A stretch of 64,000 nt of DNA from UBA11051 sp964390495 (GTDB taxonomy: Bacteria > Armatimonadota > Zipacnadia > Zipacnadales > UBA11051). Positions 8,282 to 16,666 of this stretch are shown piece after piece. The stretch covers positions 62,001 to 126,000 of the forward strand of contig CAYMIN010000010.1 of the NCBI GenBank assembly GCA_964390495.1, written 5' to 3'. The notes beneath the pieces were generated by a model. It saw nothing but the letters and a program-made list of their open reading frames with translations. It was not told the origin of the DNA and searched no databases. The stretch's first letter is position 1. The number at the start of each line of letters is the position of its first letter. A program made the translations under genes and the position numbers.

Positions 8282-10593
8282 TGGACCTGCAGCAGGTACT
8301 CGAGGCCATCACCGAGCGCCGCGACTATCGCGACCAGCTTGTGTACACGGCGGCAATCCCGCGACGGCGGGCACGGTACGGCAAGCTGACAGCCGAACTG
8401 GCCCCCCGGGTGCAGGAGATTCTGACCCAGCTTAAGATCAAACGCCTCTATAGCCACCAGGCCGAGGCGATAGATGCGGCTCTGGCCGGCGAAAATACCA
8501 CGGTAGTCACCGGTACGGCCAGCGGTAAGACGCTGTGCTACCTGGTGCCGATAGCGCAGCGGCTTTCCGAGAAAGCCTCAAGCCGCGCGCTGCTCATCTA
8601 TCCCACCAAGGCCTTAGCGCAGGACCAGTTGCGCAAGCTGGCAGATTTCGGCGCCGGTGAGGTCTTTGCGGCTGCTACCTACGACGGCGACACGTCCAGC
8701 GCGGCGCGGCGGCAGATCAAGAAGCAAGCCCAGGTGGTACTGACCAACCCCGACATGCTGCATGTGGGAATCCTGCCCTACCACCACACCTGGGCCAATT
8801 TCTTCCGCAATCTCGACTATGTGGTAATAGACGAGGTCCACACCTACCGAGGCGTATTCGGCTCGCACACGGCCAATGTGATGCGGCGGCTGCGGCGGAT
8901 AGCGGCCCATTACGGCGCTAATCCGCAGTTCATCTGCTGCTCGGCCACTATTGGCAACCCCCTGCAACTGGCGCGCGAGCTTACCGGCGTGGATTTCCAT
9001 CTGATTGACCGGGATGGTGCTCCGCGTGGCCGGCGCATCATCGGCTGGTGGAATCCGCCGCTGGCGGATGCGGCTAGCGGGCAACGACTGAGCGCAAATG
9101 TCGAGGCGGCGCGGCTGTTGGTGGAGCTGGTCCGCCGGCAAGTACGCAATATCGTCTTCACGCTGGCACGCAGCACCGCCGAGCTGATTCTCCGCTACGC
9201 CCGTGACATGCTGAAGCAGGAGGGGCTGGCCGACCGGGTGATGGCCTACCGGGGCGGCTACCTGCCTGAGCAGCGCCGCCAGATCGAGAAGCAGCTTTTC
9301 GATGGCGAGCTTCTCGCGGTGACCTCAACCACGGCGCTGGAGTTGGGGGTGGACATCGGCGGGATAGATGCGGTGATAATGGTCGGCTATCCGGGCAGTA
9401 TCGCCAGCGTCTGGCAGCAGTCGGGCCGGGCCGGACGCGGCGGTGAGGATGCTCTGGCGATCCTGATTGCCGGCGGCGGCGGCATCCACCAGTACCTGAT
9501 GCAGCATCCGGAGTACCTGCTGGAGGCCAGCACCGAACATGCCGTTGTTGACCCCGGCAATGAGTTCATCCTGGCCTCGCACCTGCTGTGCGCCGCCTAC
9601 GAACTGCCGATCGCTGACGTTGATGCGGAGTTATTCGGTCCGCGCATGGAGGAGCTTCTGGAGCTGTTGAGGCAGGAAGGCTTTCTGACCCACCGCCAAG
9701 CAGCTTGGTACTGGATTCACCCGGAGCTTTACCCGGCGGGGGAGGTGAGCATCCGGTCAATCGCAGGGCAGCCCTATGACATCATCGAGCAGCCCAGCGA
9801 TACCCTCCTAGGCACCGTTGACGCCGAGTCGGCCTTCAGGATGATCCACGAAGGCGCGATCTATCTGCATGCGGGCGAGACATACCGGGTGGAGGAACTG
9901 GATTTAGAGGAGCGCCGCGCTCTCGTGGGGGCCGTGAAGGCGGATTATTACACCCAGCCGATGACGGCTTCGCAGGTGCATCCGGAGGATCCGACCGAGA
10001 GCCTGCAAGCTGGGGAGTTAAGCGCCCGCTATGGGCCGGTGAGTATCAAGTCGCAGGTAATTGCCTACCGCAAGATTGCCCAGAGCCGCGAGAGGGAGCT
10101 GGGTGTCGAGGACCTGGATCTGCCGGCGCAGGAGTTCGAGACCTATGGCCTATGGCTGAGCGGGGCGGATGCGGCGGAGCTGTGCGAGGCCGAGGGCTTT
10201 GACCTAGCCGGAAGCCTGCACGGCCTCGAACACGCAATGATCAGCCTGCTGCCGCTTTTCGCTTTGTGCGATCAGCGCGATGTGGGCGGTGCCTCGGAGC
10301 CGGCGCACGCCGACACCGGCGTCCCCACGGTTTTCATCTATGACGGCTACCCGGGGGGTGTGGGGATTACGCGGACGGTCTATCTCCGCCTCGGGGAGCT
10401 GCTGGCGGCAGTTGCGGAGACAGTCGCCAGTTGCCCGTGCGAAAGCGGCTGTCCGGCGTGCGTGCAGTCACCTTTCTGCGGCAGTGGCAACCAACCGCTG
10501 GACAAGGCCGGAGCGGCGGCGCTGGCGCGGCAGTGGGCGGAGGCCCTGCAGAAGTACGCGCCCCAGTCCGACCAGGCGGAAGGAAACTGCTGA
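8281..10593 (+). CDS. mrfA: MrfA/YprA-like DEAD/DEAH helicase with DUF1998 zinc domain
   Basis: A 770-residue superfamily-2 helicase. Motif I is GTASGKT (about 79), the Walker B box is DEVHTYRG (about 184) and motif III-like SAT lies in CCSATIGNP. Motif VI is QQSGRAGRGG (about 380). The C-terminal region ends in four clustered cysteines (CPCESGCPACVQSPFCGSGN, about 719-738), the zinc-binding hallmark of Bacillus MrfA. In that species MrfA works with the MrfB exonuclease in repair of mitomycin adducts. No mrfB homologue is seen here. The start codon overlaps the tatC stop, implying coupled translation. Confidence 0.88.
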   Translation: MDLQQVLEAITERRDYRDQLVYTAAIPRRRARYGKLTAELAPRVQEILTQLKIKRLYSHQAEAIDAALAGENTTVVTGTASGKTLCYLVPIAQRLSEKASSRALLIYPTKALAQDQLRKLADFGAGEVFAAATYDGDTSSAARRQIKKQAQVVLTNPDMLHVGILPYHHTWANFFRNLDYVVIDEVHTYRGVFGSHTANVMRRLRRIAAHYGANPQFICCSATIGNPLQLARELTGVDFHLIDRDGAPRGRRIIGWWNPPLADAASGQRLSANVEAARLLVELVRRQVRNIVFTLARSTAELILRYARDMLKQEGLADRVMAYRGGYLPEQRRQIEKQLFDGELLAVTSTTALELGVDIGGIDAVIMVGYPGSIASVWQQSGRAGRGGEDALAILIAGGGGIHQYLMQHPEYLLEASTEHAVVDPGNEFILASHLLCAAYELPIADVDAELFGPRMEELLELLRQEGFLTHRQAAWYWIHPELYPAGEVSIRSIAGQPYDIIEQPSDTLLGTVDAESAFRMIHEGAIYLHAGETYRVEELDLEERRALVGAVKADYYTQPMTASQVHPEDPTESLQAGELSARYGPVSIKSQVIAYRKIAQSRERELGVEDLDLPAQEFETYGLWLSGADAAELCEAEGFDLAGSLHGLEHAMISLLPLFALCDQRDVGGASEPAHADTGVPTVFIYDGYPGGVGITRTVYLRLGELLAAVAETVASCPCESGCPACVQSPFCGSGNQPLDKAGAAALARQWAEALQKYAPQSDQAEGNC

Positions 10594-10627
10594 GGGTTTG
10601 CAGAAGGTAATTCAACAGGGCGGTGCT

Positions 10628-11470
10628 ATGGCAGTAGATTTGCACATACATTCGACCGTATCCGACGGGACTCAGACACCCGCAGAGATCGTGGCAACAG
10701 CCACACACCTGGGGCTGTACGCCATTAGTATCACTGATCATGACGATGTGGCCGGAGTTGCGGCGGCGCAACGGGCTGCCGGTGAAAAGCTATTGGTGTT
10801 GCCAGGCGTGGAGGTCAGTACCGACCTGGGCGACATCGAGGTGCATATTCTCGGCTATCTGATAGATTGCCACAATGAGCCGCTGGTGGCGAAGCTGGCG
10901 GAAGTGCGTGCCAGGCGCGTAGGGCGGGCCCACGAGATGGTCGAGCGGCTCAATGGTATGGGGGTGCGTCTGGATTACGCTGAGGTGGAGCGGATCGCCG
11001 GAGATGGCAGTATCGGGCGGCCGCATGTGGCCCGGGCGCTGCTCGACCAAGGTATAGTCGGCAGTCAGAGGGAGGCCTTTCAGCGCTTTCTACGCAAGGG
11101 CGGCCCCGCATACGCGCCTCGATACAAGCTCACGCCGGCCCAAGCCATTGCGCTGATTAGGCAAGCCGGCGGAGTGGCGGTGCTTGCACACCCCGGGCTG
11201 TGTCGGAATGACGAGGCGGTCAGGGAAGTCATCAACTTGGGCGTTGATGGCTTGGAGGCATATCACACCGACCACAGTGACTCTCAGACGGACAAGTACC
11301 TGCAGATGGCCGAGCAGCAGGGCTTGTTCGTGACCGGCGGCAGTGACAGTCACGGCCCTGGCGGACCTAAACCGGTAGCCATCGGCAGTGTAGAGGTACC
11401 TGACGCGGCCGCTGAGGCCCTGGTACGGTGGGCAAACAACAACGGCGGACACATCACGACAACCGGGTGA
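10628..11470 (+). CDS. PHP-domain phosphoesterase (nucleoside 3',5'-bisphosphate phosphatase/RNase AM-like)
   Basis: A 280-residue protein with the full PHP metal-site set: DLHIHSTVSDG (4-14), ITDHDDV (about 36), the PGVEVS Glu, the GRPHVAR His, VLAHPG and the terminal GGSDSHGP. Family members hydrolyse 3'-phosphoadenosine 5'-phosphate-type molecules and can act as 5'-3' exonucleases on short RNA. The ATG at 10628 follows the helicase stop by 34 nt. An earlier in-frame start would overlap the helicase gene extensively and was not used. The STAS gene begins 4 nt downstream. Confidence 0.88.
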   Translation: MAVDLHIHSTVSDGTQTPAEIVATATHLGLYAISITDHDDVAGVAAAQRAAGEKLLVLPGVEVSTDLGDIEVHILGYLIDCHNEPLVAKLAEVRARRVGRAHEMVERLNGMGVRLDYAEVERIAGDGSIGRPHVARALLDQGIVGSQREAFQRFLRKGGPAYAPRYKLTPAQAIALIRQAGGVAVLAHPGLCRNDEAVREVINLGVDGLEAYHTDHSDSQTDKYLQMAEQQGLFVTGGSDSHGPGGPKPVAIGSVEVPDAAAEALVRWANNNGGHITTTG

Positions 11471-11474
11471 GACT

Positions 11475-11831
11475 ATGGAAACGATCGTTCGCGTAGCGCC
11501 CCAAGCTCCGGATGTCACCATTCTCAGCATCGAGGGGGAGGCCACCGACGCGGCGCGGGATTTGGGGCGACTGGCCCCATTGCTGCAAAGCCTGCTGGCT
11601 TCGGAGGTCAAGTACGTGGTGGTCAATCTGTCAGGTCTGGTCTCAATCGGCTGCGAGGCGCTGGCGGAGTTCATGCTGGCGGCGATGCTGCTGCGTGCCG
11701 AGAGTGGGGACATGACCTTCGCCGCAGCCAGTCCCGAGGTCGCCGCAGTTCTAGCCAAACTCGGCGTGGACCGGATGGTGCAGCAATACGCCACGGTGGA
11801 CGAAGCGGTCGCCGCAGTCCACGGCAGCTAG
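11475..11831 (+). CDS. STAS-domain protein (anti-sigma factor antagonist fold) lacking the phospho-serine
   Basis: A 118-residue single STAS domain. In SpoIIAA-type antagonists the loop after strand 3 reads D-S-S-G and its first Ser is the phosphorylation switch. Here the aligned segment is LVSIGCEALAEF, placing Gly59-Cys60 at those positions. Classical phosphorylation control by an anti-sigma kinase is therefore unlikely. Related non-phosphorylated STAS proteins exist in toluene-tolerance and stressosome-like contexts. No partner kinase is adjacent; the neighbours are the PHP and SGNH genes in the same closely spaced group. Confidence 0.82.
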   Translation: METIVRVAPQAPDVTILSIEGEATDAARDLGRLAPLLQSLLASEVKYVVVNLSGLVSIGCEALAEFMLAAMLLRAESGDMTFAAASPEVAAVLAKLGVDRMVQQYATVDEAVAAVHGS

Positions 11832-11882
11832 ACAAGAGCCGGTGGAGATAGAGGCTACGAGAATGGGCTTGAGCAGGGCACG

Positions 11883-12575
11883 ATGACTGTGGATGAATTG
11901 ACGATAGTGTGTTTTGGCGACTCGGTGACCCTGGGCACGCCGCATGTGCCGGTGGAGGACAGCTTCCCAGCCCTGCTGCAGCGGCGGCTGAAGCAGTTTC
12001 TCGGAGAGGCCGGCCCGGCGCTGCAGGTAGTCAACTCCGGCGCAGGTGGCGAAAACTCCGCCGAGGGACTGGCCCGCTTTGATAGCGATGTAGCAGCCCA
12101 CCGGCCCTTCCTGGTAACCGTCGAGTTCGGCCTCAATGACCTGAGACCGGAGCCGGATAAGCTGATCGAGCGTGAGGATTTCGCCGGCAACCTGGGTGAG
12201 ATATACGACCGCTGCCAGGCGCTGGGGGCGGAGGTAGTGCTGATGACGCCGAATCCGGTGATTGACCGGCTGCACAGCTCGTGGGGCACTCACGCCTACG
12301 ACCCCTACGGCGGCTGCAACGGCGCTGTCAGCGCCTATGCCGAAGTGGTCAGGGAGGCGGCTGAGAAAACCGGCGCGGTGCTTTGTGACATTTATGCGAC
12401 ATTCATCGAAATCGCGATTGAAAAGCAGTTTGCCGGGGAATGCTATGATTACAGCGACCTGACGTGCCTGGCCGACTATATCAGCCGCAACGACGGCGTT
12501 CACCCGACCATCGCCGGCCAAGCGGTGATAGCCCGAGAGCTTTACACGACCGTACTGCTGTATCGGCTGCTGTGA
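11883..12575 (+). CDS. SGNH/GDSL hydrolase (esterase/lipase-like), cytoplasmic
   Basis: A 230-residue protein with the SGNH blocks in order: block I FGDSVTLG (nucleophile Ser about residue 14), a Gly in block II (NSGAGGENS), block III GLNDLRP with Asn, and block V DGVHPT with the Asp-His pair. There is no signal peptide. Members hydrolyse acyl or acetyl esters, including acetylated sugars, but nothing here fixes the substrate. It is the last gene before the sigma-factor promoter. Confidence 0.87.
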   Translation: MTVDELTIVCFGDSVTLGTPHVPVEDSFPALLQRRLKQFLGEAGPALQVVNSGAGGENSAEGLARFDSDVAAHRPFLVTVEFGLNDLRPEPDKLIEREDFAGNLGEIYDRCQALGAEVVLMTPNPVIDRLHSSWGTHAYDPYGGCNGAVSAYAEVVREAAEKTGAVLCDIYATFIEIAIEKQFAGECYDYSDLTCLADYISRNDGVHPTIAGQAVIARELYTTVLLYRLL

Positions 12576-12591
12576 CGCAGGCGCGAATCGT

Positions 12592-12621
12592 TTGACAATT
12601 GGTTCGCGTTGGGGGTACAAT
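12592..12621 (+). promoter_or_regulatory. Sigma70-type promoter for the sigma/anti-sigma pair
   Basis: TTGACA (12592-12597), an 18-bp spacer and TACAAT (12616-12621), about 66 bp upstream of the sigma gene. It looks like housekeeping expression rather than an ECF autoregulated promoter. Confidence 0.65.
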
Positions 12622-12687
12622 TTCACAGTTGGAGCCTGTGGCTGTATCGCACTTATCTGGTGAACGCGAGGCGGTACCGGAAAGCAC

Positions 12688-13362
12688 ATGCGCAACGACC
12701 GAGAGATGGACAAAGCGGCGGGAGGACGGAGTGTCGCGGCCGCCTTGAGCGCCGGACACAGCCTCGAGCGCGTGCCCGACAGCGAACTGGTGCTGGGGGC
12801 CCAGCAGGGGCTGGAGCGGGCGTTCTCGGCAATCGTTGACCGCTACCACGCCAAAATCTACGGCCTGGTCTATCGCATGTGCGGGGCCAAGGAAGCCGAG
12901 GACCTCACCCAGGACGTTTTCCTGCGGGCCTTGAGCCGCCTGGACAAGTTCGAGCTGCGTAACGAGGCCTCGCTGCGCACCTGGCTGTACCGCATCGCGA
13001 TGAATGTCAGCATCAATGAGCTGCGCCGCATGAGACGCCGTCGCCAGCTTGAGGGCCCGTCGCTGGATGCCGCGGTGCAGACCCCGGAAGGCGAGATACC
13101 ACGCGGAGTGCCGGACCTCTCGCGGATGCCGCACACCATCGCCGAGCGCGAAGAGACTAGGGAATTGGTCCACGCAATCATCCGCCAAATGCCCCCCAAG
13201 TACCAGCAAGTGCTGGTGCTGATAGACCTCGAGGGTATGGAGTACGAGGAGGCCGCGGCTGTCATCGGTTGCCGGATCGGGACCGTCAAGTCGCGGTTGT
13301 CACGCGCCCGTGAGGCCCTCGCCATCAAGCTTAAGGCCTGCATGAAATCTCCTGGCAGGTAA
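12688..13362 (+). CDS. ECF-type RNA polymerase sigma factor (sigma-70 family, SigE/RpoE-like)
   Basis: A 224-residue protein. Region 2 spans about 45-115 (FSAIVDRYHAKIYGLVYRMC then AEDLTQDVFLRAL and TWLYRIAMNVSINELRR). Region 4 spans about 160-215 (IIRQMPPKYQQVLVLIDLEG, then a helix-turn-helix with GCRIGTVKSRLSRAR). A linker of about 45 residues joins them, with no region 3, as in ECF factors. A poorly conserved N-terminal extension of about 35 residues means a later start is possible, although no better in-frame start is evident. The zinc-finger anti-sigma gene begins 11 nt downstream. Confidence 0.93.
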   Translation: MRNDREMDKAAGGRSVAAALSAGHSLERVPDSELVLGAQQGLERAFSAIVDRYHAKIYGLVYRMCGAKEAEDLTQDVFLRALSRLDKFELRNEASLRTWLYRIAMNVSINELRRMRRRRQLEGPSLDAAVQTPEGEIPRGVPDLSRMPHTIAEREETRELVHAIIRQMPPKYQQVLVLIDLEGMEYEEAAAVIGCRIGTVKSRLSRAREALAIKLKACMKSPGR

Positions 13363-13373
13363 GAACAGCAGGC

Positions 13374-13982
13374 ATGGCAATGTCGGTCAAGGCTCAGGAA
13401 ACCGAACTGACCTGTGAAGAGGTCAGCGATTTACAGGATGCCTACCTGAGCGGTACTCTTTCGGCCGAGCAGCAAGCGGCGGTCGAGGAGCATTGCGCCC
13501 ATTGCCACTGCCAGTCGTGCCGCGAACTGCTCTCCCCAGCGGCCGAACCGCAGGCGCTGCCCAACGCACCGGAGCCCCCTAGCCCACCGCGATACCTGGC
13601 GGCCCAGATCAAGAGCGAAGCCCGACAGCGGCGCTCCCCCGAACGAGCCGCCGCCCGCAAGCGGATGATCGGCTCCCCCTCCTTCCTCGCCGCCTGCGCC
13701 GTGATCATCGCCGGCGTGATCGCGACCCTAGTCGTTACCTACCACATGAACAGTATCCGGGCGCGCGCAGACACCTGGGCGCCGGCTTTTGTGGTCACCT
13801 CGGGCGGGGGTGTGATTACCCTGACCGACCCGACCGACCCGATGCGCGAGCAGACCGCCGACGAACTCCTGGAGAAATTCCACCGTGCGAAAGAGGCCCT
13901 GAAGGGGAATCAGCTCGAATCTGAGGGGATACCGGGGCAGGTTGAGAGCAACAGCTCCCCCAGGCCGCCCGGCGAGCAATAG
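13374..13982 (+). CDS. Membrane-anchored zinc-finger anti-sigma factor
   Basis: A 202-residue protein. A ZAS-like N-terminal domain (about 10-52) begins LTCEEVSDLQDAYLSGTLS and carries a His/Cys cluster HCAHCHCQSC (H40-C49), richer in Cys than the usual H-x3-C-x2-C. A Pro-rich linker leads to one transmembrane helix at about 100-122. The remaining 80 residues would be extracytoplasmic and have no recognised fold. It should bind and inhibit the sigma factor encoded 11 nt upstream until an envelope signal releases it. Confidence 0.85.
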   Translation: MAMSVKAQETELTCEEVSDLQDAYLSGTLSAEQQAAVEEHCAHCHCQSCRELLSPAAEPQALPNAPEPPSPPRYLAAQIKSEARQRRSPERAAARKRMIGSPSFLAACAVIIAGVIATLVVTYHMNSIRARADTWAPAFVVTSGGGVITLTDPTDPMREQTADELLEKFHRAKEALKGNQLESEGIPGQVESNSSPRPPGEQ

Positions 13983-14026
13983 ACAGGCTGGGGCAGTGGC
14001 ATCTGCAGGTATTAGCAATCCGACAC

Positions 14027-14059
14027 GTCGCCCCAGGGCATAAGGGGCGGCTTTGTTTT
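14027..14059 (+). terminator. Rho-independent terminator of the sigma/anti-sigma operon
   Basis: An 8-bp stem 14027-14034 / 14044-14051 (GTCGCCCC / GGGGCGGC, one G-U pair) is followed by TTTGTTTT. Confidence 0.75.
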
Positions 14060-14093
14060 GGCCTATCTCGCACTATTCAATCCGTAGCTCGGC

Positions 14094-14118
14094 CTGCCCT
14101 GAGCTTGTCGAAGGGCAG
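14094..14118. repeat. Short palindromic repeat (CTGCCCT/AGGGCAG hairpin)
   Basis: A perfect 7-bp inverted repeat surrounds the 11-nt loop GAGCTTGTCGA. This hairpin sequence resembles a short intergenic repeat I recall from many environmental bacterial genomes. It appears once here. Confidence 0.5.
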
Positions 14119-14189
14119 GTGAGAATGGGGGTACCCGCGCCGGAGGCGTGGGTCAATTCTCAGCTTCCAGCCCGAGGTCGTTGGGCGGC

Positions 14190-14621
14190 CTAGGGCACGC
14201 CGGTGAAGACAGTTGCCTCGATATGCAGCCGCAGCGTCTCGCAGCCGGGCCGGCAGATGTCCATATAGCCGCCGTGATAGTCAATCTTGGCCCCCAAGGC
14301 CTCGGCGACAAAGCGCAGCGGCACTCGCACCCGGCCCGCCACCAGACGCGGCGGCACCTCCAGGGCCTGCGCCCGGCCATTGACCCAGGCGGTCGGGTAA
14401 TCAACCTGCAGAATGATGAGAGCGCCGGGCTGACTGATTGCTACACTGCGCGTCGGGGCTGACCATTTGACCTCGGCGCCCAGCCACTCGGCGAGGTCGC
14501 GTATCGGCACCAGCAGGCGGCCCTTTTCCGTCACCCGCGCAACCATCGGCGGCGCCCCGACAGCGACATTCACCAGAATGCAGAGCACTCCGGCCCAGAT
14601 GAGCAAGGCCCGCGCAGTCAT
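14190..14621 (-). CDS. Secreted copper-amine-oxidase-N-like (stalk) domain protein
   Basis: A 143-residue protein. Residues 1-22 are a signal peptide ending at AVGA. The mature part contains the paired motif typical of this extracellular domain: LLVPIRDLAEWLGAEVKW and RVRVPLRFVAEALGAKIDYH. The domain is a non-catalytic module of cell-surface proteins in Firmicutes and related phyla; standing alone it is probably a wall- or polymer-associated protein. No Shine-Dalgarno sequence precedes the ATG, but TATAAT lies 6 nt upstream, so the mRNA may be leaderless. The 5' flank abuts a palindromic repeat element. Confidence 0.75.
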   Translation of the reverse strand: MTARALLIWAGVLCILVNVAVGAPPMVARVTEKGRLLVPIRDLAEWLGAEVKWSAPTRSVAISQPGALIILQVDYPTAWVNGRAQALEVPPRLVAGRVRVPLRFVAEALGAKIDYHGGYMDICRPGCETLRLHIEATVFTGVP

Positions 14622-14627
14622 GGCGGC

Positions 14628-14633
14628 ATTATA
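14628..14633 (-). promoter_or_regulatory. -10 element placed for a leaderless transcript
   Basis: TATAAT on the minus strand ends 6 nt before the ATG at 14621, which would put the transcription start at or next to the start codon. The -35 region falls in the repeat element arm (GGTGAC or GTGACT) and is weak. Confidence 0.45.
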
Positions 14634-14637
14634 GCAG

Positions 14638-14723
14638 GAAATTGGGGACAGTCACCTATTTCTTTCCGCTGCGATTATGATGTCGTCGAAAATCAGTGGA
14701 AATAGGTGACTGTCCCCAATTTC
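14638..14723. repeat. REPIN-like palindromic element, copy A (perfect 25-bp arms)
   Basis: Left arm 14638-14662 and right arm 14699-14723 are perfect inverted repeats containing TTGGGGACAGTCACCTATTT, separated by a 36-bp core. The same arms recur at 30857-30942 and 32600-32686 with different cores. The element lies between the stalk-domain gene and folP. Confidence 0.9.
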
Positions 14724-14771
14724 CCGAGGCAGGAAGGAGTTCGGGCCGCGGTGGGGAAACTGAGACGCGGT

Positions 14772-15650
14772 ATGGAAAAAGTGGCGCAAGTGCCTCCGCC
14801 GATTAGGTGCGGAGCGCATCAACTTAGCTTTGCGACCAAGACGCTGGTGATGGGCATCATCAACACCACACCGGATTCTTTCTCCGGTGACGGCATCGGC
14901 GCGGATGTGCAGACGGCCTTGCAGCAGGCGCGGGCGTTTGTGGCGGCCGGCGCTGATATGCTGGATGTCGGCGGGCAGTCCACCCGCCCCGGCAGCGAAG
15001 AGGCATCGGTCGCGGAGGAGATCCGGCGAGTCGTCGGCCCGATCACAGCCATCGCGCCTGAGTTGGCGGTACCGATCTCGATAGACACCTCGCGGCCAGA
15101 GGTGGCGGGAGCGGCCCTCGATGCCGGCGCGACCTTCATCAATGACGTGTATGCCCTGCGCCGTGAGGGGATGGTGGAGGTAGCGGCGGCCAGTGGTGCC
15201 GGCGTGTGTCTGATGCACATGCAGGGCGAGCCGCGCACGATGCAGCACCAGCCGCACTATGACGATCTGATGGGCGAAATCGGGGAGTTTCTGGCCGAGC
15301 GCATCGCAGCAGCGACGGCCGGTGGCGTGGCCGAAACGCAGATCATGGTTGATCCGGGCTTCGGCTTCGGGAAGACCGTGAACCACAATCTGGAGATGGT
15401 GCGGCGGCTTCGGGAGCTTGGCTCGCTGGGCCGACCGATCCTGATAGGCCCATCGCGGAAGTCCACCATCGGCAAGGTGCTAAGGCAGCAGGACCCGCAG
15501 CAGCGGTTGTGGGGGACGGCGGCTGTTTGTGCGCTGAGTATCGCCAACGGTGCGGCGATGATCCGCGTCCACGATGTCGAGCAGATGGTGCAGGTGGCGC
15601 GGATGAGCGATGCCGTGATCCGCGGCGTGGGCGAAGAAGAGGGCTTGTGA
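14772..15650 (+). CDS. folP: Dihydropteroate synthase
   Basis: Condenses p-aminobenzoate with hydroxymethyl-dihydropterin diphosphate to give dihydropteroate. All pterin/pABA site blocks are present: MGIINTTPDSFSGDG, MLDVGGQSTRPGSE, ISIDTSRPEVA, INDVYALR, MVDPGFGFGKTVNHN, LIGPSRKS and IRVHD. ATG 14772 gives 292 residues. An in-frame GTG at 14706 lies inside the right arm of repeat copy A and would add a 22-residue repeat-derived N-terminus, so I did not use it. The stop codon overlaps the next ATG. First gene of the folate operon. Confidence 0.95.
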   Translation: MEKVAQVPPPIRCGAHQLSFATKTLVMGIINTTPDSFSGDGIGADVQTALQQARAFVAAGADMLDVGGQSTRPGSEEASVAEEIRRVVGPITAIAPELAVPISIDTSRPEVAGAALDAGATFINDVYALRREGMVEVAAASGAGVCLMHMQGEPRTMQHQPHYDDLMGEIGEFLAERIAAATAGGVAETQIMVDPGFGFGKTVNHNLEMVRRLRELGSLGRPILIGPSRKSTIGKVLRQQDPQQRLWGTAAVCALSIANGAAMIRVHDVEQMVQVARMSDAVIRGVGEEEGL

Positions 15651-16255
15651 TGCCAGGGCGGAAACGGGCACTGCGCAAACAAGCCCTCAGCAGGCGCGAT
15701 GCCCTGCCCGCAGAGGAACGGGAAGAGAAAAGCCGCCGGATTGCCGAGGCGGTAGTAGGTCTGCCGGAGTTCCGAGCTGCGCAAACGGTGCTGCTGTTCG
15801 CCTCCTACGGCAGCGAGGTGGACACCTGGCCGCTGCTACGCCGGGCGTTGGAAGCCGGCAAGACCGTGGCATTGCCTCGGGTGGAAGAGGCCAAGTGGAC
15901 ACTCAGTATCAGGCGGGTGCGGGACCTGGACCAGGACCTGGAACCCGGCCGCTGGGGCATCATGGAGCCTAAAGAAGACTGCCGCCTAATCGAGCTTGAT
16001 AAGCTCGATTTCGTGCTGGTTCCGGGTGTGGTTTTCGATGAGCAAGGCCGGCGCTTGGGCTATGGCGGCGGCTTCTACGACGATTTGCTGCGTAGCCTAA
16101 CGAGAGCCGAGCACGGTCCTGCGCTGGTGGCGGTAGCATTTGAGATGCAGGTTGTTGACGAAGTGCCTGAGGATCCCAGCGATGTGCCGGTGCCGCTGAT
16201 CGTCACCGAGGAGCGCACCATCAATGTGCCACTGCAAGATGAGGCGCCCGGCTAG
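15650..16255 (+). CDS. 5-formyltetrahydrofolate cyclo-ligase (5,10-methenyl-THF synthetase)
   Basis: ATP-dependent conversion of 5-formyl-THF to 5,10-methenyl-THF. A 201-residue protein with a basic N-terminal helix (RKRALRKQALSRRDAL), the substrate block LLFASYGSEVDTWPLLRRAL, and the late signature LVPGVVFDEQGRRLGYGGGFYDDLL, which holds the ATP/folate loop. ATG 15650 shares its A with the folP stop. This tight coupling supports a joint role in the reduced-folate pool. Confidence 0.92.
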   Translation: MPGRKRALRKQALSRRDALPAEEREEKSRRIAEAVVGLPEFRAAQTVLLFASYGSEVDTWPLLRRALEAGKTVALPRVEEAKWTLSIRRVRDLDQDLEPGRWGIMEPKEDCRLIELDKLDFVLVPGVVFDEQGRRLGYGGGFYDDLLRSLTRAEHGPALVAVAFEMQVVDEVPEDPSDVPVPLIVTEERTINVPLQDEAPG

Positions 16256-16272
16256 GAGGCCGAAGAGCTATT

Positions 16273-16644
16273 ATGCAGCGCGATGTCATCCGCATGACCA
16301 ATATGACTTTCTACGGCCATCACGGAGTTGACGACTCGGAGCGGCAGTTGGGCGGGAAGTTCTCGCTCGACATCGAGATGTTCTGCGATCTGCGCGAGGC
16401 CGGCAGCAGCGACGACCTGACCAAGACGGTGGACTACAAGGCGGTCTATGACGTGGCACGCAAGGTGGAAGGCGGCCGCGGCTACCAACTGCTCGAGGCC
16501 CTGGCCCACGATGTCGCCCAGGCAATCCTAGCCAATTTCGCGGTGGACGCTGTGACTGTGCGCGCCCGCAAGCAGAGCGTGCCGCTGGGCGGCCTGATTG
16601 ACCATACCGAAGTCGAGATCCATCGCACCAAAGCAGACCTTTGA
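16273..16644 (+). CDS. folB: Dihydroneopterin aldolase
   Basis: Splits 7,8-dihydroneopterin into hydroxymethyl-dihydropterin and glycolaldehyde, two steps before FolP. A 123-residue protein, normal for the family. Hallmarks are FYGHHGVDDSERQLGGKF near the N-terminus, the conserved Tyr in TVDYKAVYD, the catalytic-region Glu in YQLLEALAHDVAQ, and the late Lys of ARKQSVPLGGLIDH. It begins 17 nt after the cyclo-ligase gene. Confidence 0.94.
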   Translation: MQRDVIRMTNMTFYGHHGVDDSERQLGGKFSLDIEMFCDLREAGSSDDLTKTVDYKAVYDVARKVEGGRGYQLLEALAHDVAQAILANFAVDAVTVRARKQSVPLGGLIDHTEVEIHRTKADL

Positions 16645-16666
16645 TCACGAAGCCCGGGGGCATTCT

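Noticed and set aside
10280..10627. Upstream extension of the PHP protein
   Set aside because: It overlaps the conserved DUF1998 Cys region of the helicase in another frame. ATG 10628 starts exactly at the PHP motif.
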